Below, piece after piece: positions 58,827 to 64,000 of a DNA stretch of 64,000 nt (the first letter of the stretch is position 1; each line of letters opens with the position of its first letter). Both the position numbers and the translations under genes were made by a program. The DNA lies in assembly GCF_012034245.1 (NCBI RefSeq), contig NZ_JAATEO010000018.1:1-64000 (forward strand), read 5' to 3'. The notes beneath the pieces are model-generated. The model ran no database searches, was not told the DNA's origin, and was given only the letters and a program-made list of their open reading frames with translations. Source of the DNA: Micromonospora thermarum (lineage in GTDB: Bacteria; Actinomycetota; Actinomycetes; Mycobacteriales; Micromonosporaceae).

Positions 58827-60169
58827 ACGCGGATCCCGGCTTGCTGGGCGAAATGCATGACGGCGGTGCGGACGTGCCCGCGGGTGAGGACTGCCAGGTC
58901 GCTGGCGATGCGCTGCACCGCTGGCCGGCACCGGATCTCCTCTGGGGCCACCTCATACGCGCTGCGTAGCGCGTTCAGGCCGTGCTCGAAGCGACCCCAC
59001 TGCGTGTAGGCGCGGGCCACGTCGACGAACAGGGAGGCCCTGCGTCCGGCAAGGCTGATCTTGTCCAGTGGTACCTGGCGGGCGAGGGCTATGGCGGTGC
59101 CGGCGTCGCCCAGGGTCAGCGCGATGTTGACGCGATGCAGCAGGACATTGGTGGCACCGAAGCCGGTCCATCGGTCATTGCCGTCGTAGCCGAGCCGCCT
59201 GGCGGCTTGGGAGGCCTCGTCGAGCATGGCCTGTGCGTTGTCACGGTTGTCGTCGCGGGCGGCGGCGATAGCACCGCGGAGCAGCAGGGCGCCGTAGACG
59301 GCGACCGCGTCGGTCGAGGCGAGTCGGGTGCCGAGTCGGAGGTTCTCGGCCGCGTCTTCAGCGAGCTGCCGTGCCTGATTGCTGTGGCCGTTGCTCATCA
59401 GGGCGTGGGTCATAATCCGGGCGCTCGTGGCCATCGCCACCGGGTCCTGACTGGTTGCAGCGGCACGGGTGCTGCGTTCGGCGGCGACCAGGGCCATGCC
59501 ATTGTCACCGACCTTGAGCAGCATGCTGCCGACGACGTGGTAGAGGTCGCTGGCGAGGGCTTCTACCTGCGCTCGCTGCTCGCCTTTGGTGTTTGCACGA
59601 GTCGGTTCCAGCGCGGGCAGCAGGGCCGCGAGTCCGGCGAGAACCTGCTCGTACCGGCAGGCCTGGTAGTCGGTCTTAGCTGCGGCGACGTTCCGAGCGA
59701 ACTGCCGGAGCGTTAGGGCAACTCGCGTGGTGGTTCGAGACGGTGGTGCGACCAGCGCGTTGAGCAGCGGTGCGACGCTCGGCAAGGCCATGCCGCCGAT
59801 CGTCACGCCCGTCAAGAGGTCCCTGCGCCGCACGTCGCCGTCCGAGTCGATGTCGTGAATGCTGCCGTCGCCAGTATGGACGTGCGTGGCGGTGACGGAT
59901 GGCTTCGCGGGATCCGCAAATGCACCGCTGGTACCTGCTCTCACCAGTGCATCGAAACGCTCGCGGACGTCCGGGGTGGCCCGCGCCAGCACCGTGTCCA
60001 GGGCAGCCTGCATATCGGCACGCAGGTAGATCTTGTCGCCCTGGCTGCTCCACTTGGCCACCGTCCGCCGGGCAGCGCCCAGGTGTTCGGCGAAGCTGGT
60101 GACGCTCATCCGCAACGCCCGGCGCAGCGCGTTTGCTTCCCGGCCGGTCCAAGTCGTCACCGCAGCCAT
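58823..60169 (-). CDS. XRE-type regulator with TPR repeats
   Basis: 448 residues from ATG 60167-60169, with AAGGA upstream. HTH near 10-45 (WTGREANALRRALRMSVTSF, EHLGAARRTVAKWSSQG), then a linker with DVRRRDLLTGVTIGGMAL and a long TPR-like helical domain. The same architecture occurs in the gene at 10319. Coupled to the flavoprotein gene and divergent from the RiPP genes, so it is the likely regulator of that cluster. Confidence 0.87.
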   Translation of the reverse strand: MAAVTTWTGREANALRRALRMSVTSFAEHLGAARRTVAKWSSQGDKIYLRADMQAALDTVLARATPDVRERFDALVRAGTSGAFADPAKPSVTATHVHTGDGSIHDIDSDGDVRRRDLLTGVTIGGMALPSVAPLLNALVAPPSRTTTRVALTLRQFARNVAAAKTDYQACRYEQVLAGLAALLPALEPTRANTKGEQRAQVEALASDLYHVVGSMLLKVGDNGMALVAAERSTRAAATSQDPVAMATSARIMTHALMSNGHSNQARQLAEDAAENLRLGTRLASTDAVAVYGALLLRGAIAAARDDNRDNAQAMLDEASQAARRLGYDGNDRWTGFGATNVLLHRVNIALTLGDAGTAIALARQVPLDKISLAGRRASLFVDVARAYTQWGRFEHGLNALRSAYEVAPEEIRCRPAVQRIASDLAVLTRGHVRTAVMHFAQQAGIRV

Positions 60170-60586
60170 CGCACGTCCTTCCCCTACGGACAGTCGGCCG
60201 GACGATCGTAACGGCACTCGGCGTGCTTGCAGGTGCACCGTGAGTGCACCGCCAGGACATCCCCATCGCCGCGTTCACGAGCGAACCTGATCGTGCCGGT
60301 GCGCCGCTTTTGGTGAGTAGGCGGCCGGCACCGAATCACAGCCTCACGCCAGGGGACTCGAGATGAACGACGGGACCACCGGACGGCAAGGGTATCCGCC
60401 GGCGCGTCGGCCGGCCCCATCGTGTGACGCCCTCTTACGCGTGCGGCTGAGGCCTCGCCTGCGTACCGCCATGAGGGCTGCGTGGGTGGGTGATCGGCGG
60501 TCTGCTCCCAGCCGCCGTGGTGCGGCGGTGGGCTCGCCTTTCCCCCGACGAGCCCACCGCCGGCCGTCTCGACCGGGGGTGCTGGC
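60170..60586. other. Divergent control region between XRE-TPR and RiPP genes
   Basis: 417 bases with no strongly supported gene. It separates the leftward regulator from the rightward RiPP operon and contains the operator-like palindrome at 60232-60250. Weak reading frames (for example from 60363 and 60490) look like high-GC noise; the one from 60490 overlaps the gene at 60587. Confidence 0.55.
60232..60250. promoter_or_regulatory. Palindrome ggtgcac-N5-gtgcacc
   Basis: Perfect seven-base arms ggtgcac and gtgcacc with a 5-base centre, 63 bases upstream of the XRE-TPR start and on its promoter side. A good candidate operator for that regulator. Confidence 0.72.
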
Positions 60587-60751
60587 ATGACGGTGTATGT
60601 CTCGCGCAACGCGATGGCCGACCAGTCCCGGCGGCCCGAGCCGGGGTGCTCGTCTTCGCAGTGGCAGGTGCGGCCTGCTGATCCGCCGTTGCTCACTCAT
60701 GTGTGGCGTCGGCTGTTCGAACAGCAGGCCAAAGAGGGTGATCGGCGGTGA
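60587..60751 (+). CDS. Small hypothetical protein, start of RiPP operon
   Basis: 54 residues from ATG 60587. Sequence MTVYVSRNAMADQSRRPEPG and ADPPLLTHVWRRLFEQQAKE. The stop overlaps the next GTG (GTGA), supporting a real operon gene. Function unknown; it could be a precursor-associated or accessory peptide. Confidence 0.5.
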   Translation: MTVYVSRNAMADQSRRPEPGCSSSQWQVRPADPPLLTHVWRRLFEQQAKEGDRR

Positions 60752-61095
60752 CCGGCCAGCAGCGCCGCCTCTCGGTCCACCGGACCGTGCCGACAGGGGT
60801 TGAGCATCTGCCGATGCGTCCGCTGTGGCTGTGCCGCCGGTGCGGGCAGCCGTGGCCTTGCGGGGCGGCGAAGGTGGCTCTCGTGGCCGAGTACCGGGAC
60901 GCTCCAGTGAGCCTGTTCCTCTACCTGGCCGGCTGCCTGCACGACGCGATAGACGATCTGCACCGGCTCAATCCGAGCGTGACGGGCAGTGCCGCGGACA
61001 TGTTCGACCGGTTCCTCGGCTGGCCCGCCCGCCACACCCACGCCTACCGCGTCAGTACCACCACGGCCGTCAGGAGCCAGGAGGCCTCGTCGTGA
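60748..61095 (+). CDS. Small hypothetical protein with Cys pair
   Basis: 115 residues from GTG 60748, overlapping both neighbours (GTGA each side). Central CRRCGQPWPCG segment may bind a metal. Helical C-terminal half (VSLFLYLAGCLHDAIDDLHR). Similar small proteins are often seen with XRE-TPR/flavoprotein pairs in actinomycetes. Role in peptide maturation is an inference from its place directly before the maturase. Confidence 0.65.
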   Translation: MTGQQRRLSVHRTVPTGVEHLPMRPLWLCRRCGQPWPCGAAKVALVAEYRDAPVSLFLYLAGCLHDAIDDLHRLNPSVTGSAADMFDRFLGWPARHTHAYRVSTTTAVRSQEASS

Positions 61096-62228
61096 ACGGC
61101 ATCGGCCTCATCAACGCCACCGGCCAGCCGGCGATCGCTGGCAGCTTCCACACCCTGGTCGTGCAGCCGACCAGCTTCTGCAACCTCGACTGCACCTACT
61201 GCTACCTGCCCGACCGGAGATCCTTCCGCCTGATGAGCGATGCGGTCGCGCAGGCCTGCGCCGAATCGATCGCGCAGCAGAACAGCAGTCATCCGGTGAG
61301 CGTCGTGTGGCACGGGGGCGAACCCACCGCCACACCCATCGGCCTGTTTCGGGATCTGCTGGTCCCTTTCGAGGAGCGGCGGCGTGCGGGGCTGGTGCGT
61401 CATGAGATCCAGACGAACGCGACGCTGCTCAACCAGCGGTGGTGCGAGCTGTTCAGTACTTACGGGTTCGAGGTCGGGGTCAGCATCGACGGGCCGGGGG
61501 CGTTGAACCGTAACCGCCTCGACCGGGCCGGTAACCGGACGGACACCCGAACCCTGCGCGGTATGCAGGCCTTGGCCGAAGCCGGTCTGCAGTATTCGGT
61601 GATCTGCGTCGTCACACCGGAAACCATCGACCACGCGGAGGCCCTCGTCGACTTCTTCACCGGCCTGCCCGGCTGCGAGTCGGTGGGCTTCAACATCGAA
61701 GAGCAGGAGGGCGCCGACCGGGCACCGGTGTCGGAGAATGCCGCTTACCGGTTCTGGCAGCACCTCATCGAGCGTCGCGTCGGCGGCAGCCCGCTGCGGA
61801 TCCGCGACGTGGACCGGCTGGCCGACTATGTCGCCGCCACCCGCGCCGGGCACGTCGACCACCCGCCGTACGAGCCGATCCCGACCGTCTCTTGGGATGG
61901 GCAGGTGGTCCTGCTGTCACCGGAGCTGCTCGGCATCACCGACCCGCGATACGGCGACTTCATCGCCGGCAACGTCCTCCATCAGCCGATCACCGCCATG
62001 CTCGCCCGCGCCGGCGACCTGGGCTACGTCGCCGAGTTCATTGCGGCCCTCAACGACTGCGCCGACCTGTGCACCTTCTATGACTTCTGCCGGGGCGCCC
62101 AGGCCGGCAACCGCTACTTCGAGCACGCGACGTTCACCGCTCGCGAGACCGCGTACTGCCGCACCAGCAGGCAAGCCCTCGTCCGCGCCGCCGCGGATCA
62201 CCTCACCCCTCAAGGAGGAGCACCATGA
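61092..62228 (+). CDS. amcB: Radical SAM/SPASM peptide maturase (cyclophane-forming type)
   Basis: 378 residues from GTG 61092. The radical SAM cluster motif is C30-x3-C34-x2-C37 (SFCNLDCTYC). The GGEPT motif (VVWHGGEPTATP) binds SAM, and a SPASM-like Cys-rich C-terminus (DCADLCTFYDFCRGAQAGNR, later AYCRTSRQ) would hold auxiliary Fe-S clusters. It overlaps the precursor start by four bases. Family and precursor motif fit the enzymes that link an aromatic ring to a nearby side-chain carbon. The gene name is an assignment by resemblance. Confidence 0.85.
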   Translation: MNGIGLINATGQPAIAGSFHTLVVQPTSFCNLDCTYCYLPDRRSFRLMSDAVAQACAESIAQQNSSHPVSVVWHGGEPTATPIGLFRDLLVPFEERRRAGLVRHEIQTNATLLNQRWCELFSTYGFEVGVSIDGPGALNRNRLDRAGNRTDTRTLRGMQALAEAGLQYSVICVVTPETIDHAEALVDFFTGLPGCESVGFNIEEQEGADRAPVSENAAYRFWQHLIERRVGGSPLRIRDVDRLADYVAATRAGHVDHPPYEPIPTVSWDGQVVLLSPELLGITDPRYGDFIAGNVLHQPITAMLARAGDLGYVAEFIAALNDCADLCTFYDFCRGAQAGNRYFEHATFTARETAYCRTSRQALVRAAADHLTPQGGAP

Positions 62229-62407
62229 CCAACGCTCTCGCGGCCCTCGTCAACGCCGCACCCGAGCAACTCGCTCGCCTCGGCGTCAACCCGGAGCGGT
62301 CGGTAGCGTCAATCGACGCGGCAAAGTTCGACAACCGCCCCACCTGGGACAACCGAGGAAAGTTCGACAGCCGACCCGGCTGGGACAACTGGAACAAGAA
62401 GAAGTAG
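62225..62407 (+). CDS. amcA: RiPP precursor peptide with repeating aromatic-D-N/S motifs
   Basis: 60 residues, ATG overlapping the maturase stop (ATGA). Leader about 1-34 (ends SVASIDAAK). The core is a tandem hexapeptide-like array: F35-D-N, W41-D-N, F47-D-S, W53-D-N, with W56-N-K at the end, so the aromatic residues 35, 41, 47 and 53 fall exactly every six positions. This is the three-residue cyclophane motif class (Omega-X-X, as in triceptides). Leader removal peptidase and exporter are not found in the window. Confidence 0.85.
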   Translation: MTNALAALVNAAPEQLARLGVNPERSVASIDAAKFDNRPTWDNRGKFDSRPGWDNWNKKK

Positions 62408-62469
62408 GCCCCCACCGCTAGACGCGCGGGGTGGCGTGCCCACCCCGCGCCTACACAGGTTGAGGACAC

Positions 62470-63132
62470 ATGCGCACCACCACGATCGGCGACGTGAAGG
62501 TCCTGCTGCCGGACCTCGAACCGGACGACCTCGACACCACGACGGACCTGGACGGCGGCCTCACCGAGGCCCTCGTCGAGGGCACAGCGTGGCACGGCGC
62601 GCAACTTGAGGACGCCAGCATCCGCAGCAGCCTGATCACCGGCGTGGACCTCAGCGAGAGCACCTGGGAAGCCGGCAGCCTCTACGGCTGCGAGATCACC
62701 CGCACCGACTTCTCCGGCGCGACCCTGACCGGCATCACCATCGAACGCTGCGCCATCACCGGCTCACGGTTCACCGGCACCAGACTCACCGACGTACGCC
62801 TCAAGGACGTCCTGTTCGACGGCTGCCGCTTCGACTACGCCACCCTCCAGCGCGTCGCCGCCGCCGGCTCGGTCGCGTTCACCGACTGCATTCTCACGAA
62901 CGGCGCGTGGTCTTCCTGCCGGCTACCTCGCCTGGTGCTGCGGTCATGTGACCTCGCTGGCCTGGAACTGGATTCCTGCCACCTCGTCGGCACAGACCTG
63001 AGGGGCAGCCGCCTCCACGGGCTCAAGACGTCCCTCGACAACCTGCGCGGCGTCACCGTCGGCCGGGACCAACTTCCTGACCTCACCGAGCTGACCATCG
63101 ACGTCCTCGACCTCACGGTCCGCAACGAGTGA
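62470..63132 (+). CDS. Pentapeptide-repeat protein
   Basis: 220 residues, 62 bases after the precursor gene. From about residue 55 repeats of the pattern A(D/N)LXX type appear (LSESTWEAGSLYGCEITRTD, FSGATLTGITIERCAITG, LSGSRFTGTRLTDVRLKD). The fold is a right-handed quadrilateral beta-helix, which in MfpA/Qnr/AlbG/McbG mimics DNA and protects gyrase. Its place right after the precursor suggests self-protection, but a different target is possible. Confidence 0.88.
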   Translation: MRTTTIGDVKVLLPDLEPDDLDTTTDLDGGLTEALVEGTAWHGAQLEDASIRSSLITGVDLSESTWEAGSLYGCEITRTDFSGATLTGITIERCAITGSRFTGTRLTDVRLKDVLFDGCRFDYATLQRVAAAGSVAFTDCILTNGAWSSCRLPRLVLRSCDLAGLELDSCHLVGTDLRGSRLHGLKTSLDNLRGVTVGRDQLPDLTELTIDVLDLTVRNE

Positions 63133-63147
63133 ACCCGAGGGTGCATC

Positions 63148-63330
63148 GTGCTCGCTGAACCCACTGGCAGCCCGGACACGATCCTCGTCTGCATTCGGGG
63201 CAACTCCGGCTCCGGCAAGAGCAGCATCGCCCGGGAGCTGCGGCGCCGGCACGGCCGGGGCTGCGCCCTAGTCGAGCTTTCCCACCGTCCTTTTGGTGTA
63301 CGCGACGTCCACGAGCGTCACGGCTGTTGA
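63148..63330 (+). pseudogene. Truncated P-loop (AAA/kinase-type) gene
   Basis: Begins like small actinomycete P-loop kinases (LVCIRGNSGSGKSSIARELR, RRHGRGCALVE), then loses homology after about residue 40 and stops at 63330, giving 60 residues against a usual length near 180. Probably broken by the insertion of DNA carrying the recombinase that follows. Junction near 63270-63290. Confidence 0.7.
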
Positions 63331-63391
63331 TCCTTCGGCGGTCCTAACCTTTCATGATCTCTACGTTCGTGACGTGGGGATGTGAGAGTGC

Positions 63392-64000
63392 TTGGACCGC
63401 AGGCGGGTTATCGGACATCTCCGGGTACAGGAGATCCTCCTCAGCGGTGGACGGCGGTCGTGGACGATCCTGTGGCCCGAGGGCGCCGTCCACTACGAAG
63501 CGGACCGGTTCCTGCGCCGGTACGAGGGCGAGCCAGGCACCCAGCGGACGTACGCGTACCTGCTGGTGGATCACCTGCGGTGGCTGGAACGCGAGGCGCT
63601 GCAGCTGAAGGCTGTCCGGCTGCGTGATCTCCAGCGGTACATGGGGATCGTCGGCGCAGAGGTACGGATGCCGCTGGGCGAGCCGTGGCGGGTGGGCAAG
63701 CAGCCCTACAGCGCGACAACCTTGGGCACCACGGCGTCCGTGCTGAAGGGCTTCTACCTCGGGCTGCCGGAGGAGCACGGCAACGCCGAGCTTCGGCGGG
63801 ACTTGGACCAGGTCCGGTTGCCGTCGAAGGCGGACCGGAACAGATCGTTGCTGGGGCACGTCAGCTCGACGATGCCGGCCAACCCGCTCGCGCCGCGCAC
63901 GGGCGGTCGGCGGCATCCCAAGATGCTGCCTGACGAGGGCCGTGGCCGGCTTCTGCGGAGGGCGACGACGGCTCGCGACCGCATGATCGTCACGTGGCTG
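63392..64000 (+). CDS. Tyrosine recombinase/integrase (partial at window edge)
   Basis: At least 203 residues from TTG 63392 to the window end, with an in-frame stop at 63383. The N-terminal core-binding domain is visible: VHYEADRFLRRYEGEPGTQR, TYAYLLVDHLRWLEREALQL, then ATTLGTTASVLKGFYLGLPE. The segment NPLAPRTGGRRHPKMLPDEG matches Tn554-type/RIT-type recombinases before the catalytic domain, which lies beyond the window. It explains the truncation of the upstream kinase. Confidence 0.82.
   Translation, partial: MDRRRVIGHLRVQEILLSGGRRSWTILWPEGAVHYEADRFLRRYEGEPGTQRTYAYLLVDHLRWLEREALQLKAVRLRDLQRYMGIVGAEVRMPLGEPWRVGKQPYSATTLGTTASVLKGFYLGLPEEHGNAELRRDLDQVRLPSKADRNRSLLGHVSSTMPANPLAPRTGGRRHPKMLPDEGRGRLLRRATTARDRMIVTWL

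Noticed and set aside
60363..60590. Rightward ORF in the RiPP control region
   Set aside because: Arg/Pro-rich, no ribosome site, and it ends where the better supported 54-residue gene starts.

Overview
The window is very GC-rich, uses many GTG starts and 4-base stop/start overlaps, and carries actinomycete families (Orn, lipoprotein L,D-transpeptidases, XRE-TPR regulators, CopC-CopD/YcnI). It looks like chromosome of a Micromonosporaceae-type actinomycete, probably Micromonospora or a close relative. This is inferred from gene content only.

Layout. (1) 1-9375 is host chromosome. A leftward operon holds an ECF sigma factor, a MauE/DoxX-like membrane protein, a DsbA-like thiol oxidoreductase and a membrane protein that runs off the window into a suspicious poly-G tract. 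Divergent from it are a zinc-finger anti-sigma protein, a CopC-CopD fusion and a YcnI copper protein. A GT87 mannosyltransferase and oligoribonuclease follow. (2) tRNA-His (9379-9452) is the integration site of a prophage of about 43.7 kb, bounded by a 26-bp direct repeat at 9430-9455 and 53134-53159. (3) 53165-56184 is host again: the displaced tRNA terminator, two tandem L,D-transpeptidases and tRNA-Lys. (4) 56425-64000 is an accessory region: an EF-Tu-domain-like protein, a Replic_Relax-type protein, a flavoprotein/XRE-TPR pair, a compact RiPP cluster, a broken P-loop kinase and a tyrosine recombinase that runs off the end.

The prophage is a siphovirus with an HK97-type head. Read leftward from about 48 kb to 13 kb it has early genes, an O-like replication initiator with iterons inside its coding sequence, a ParA ATPase with a small partner, many Cys-pair proteins, a J-domain protein, an orphan methyltransferase, HNH, terminases, portal, protease, capsid, connectors, two paralogous tail tube proteins, frameshifted tail chaperones, tape measure, minor tail protein and lysis genes. 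The rightward lysogeny block near attR is a CI-like repressor, a tyrosine integrase, small genes and a HicAB-like pair. A rightward XRE-TPR block lies at the attL end.

The most interesting points are: (a) the RiPP cluster at 60587-63132, with a 60-residue precursor whose aromatic residues F35, W41, F47 and W53 recur every six residues, each followed by D-N or D-S, encoded next to a radical SAM/SPASM maturase and a pentapeptide-repeat protein; (b) an origin with four 23-bp palindromic iterons inside the replication gene; and (c) a long CCTAGG-rich palindrome present twice, once inside the ParA partner gene, which is a candidate centromere.
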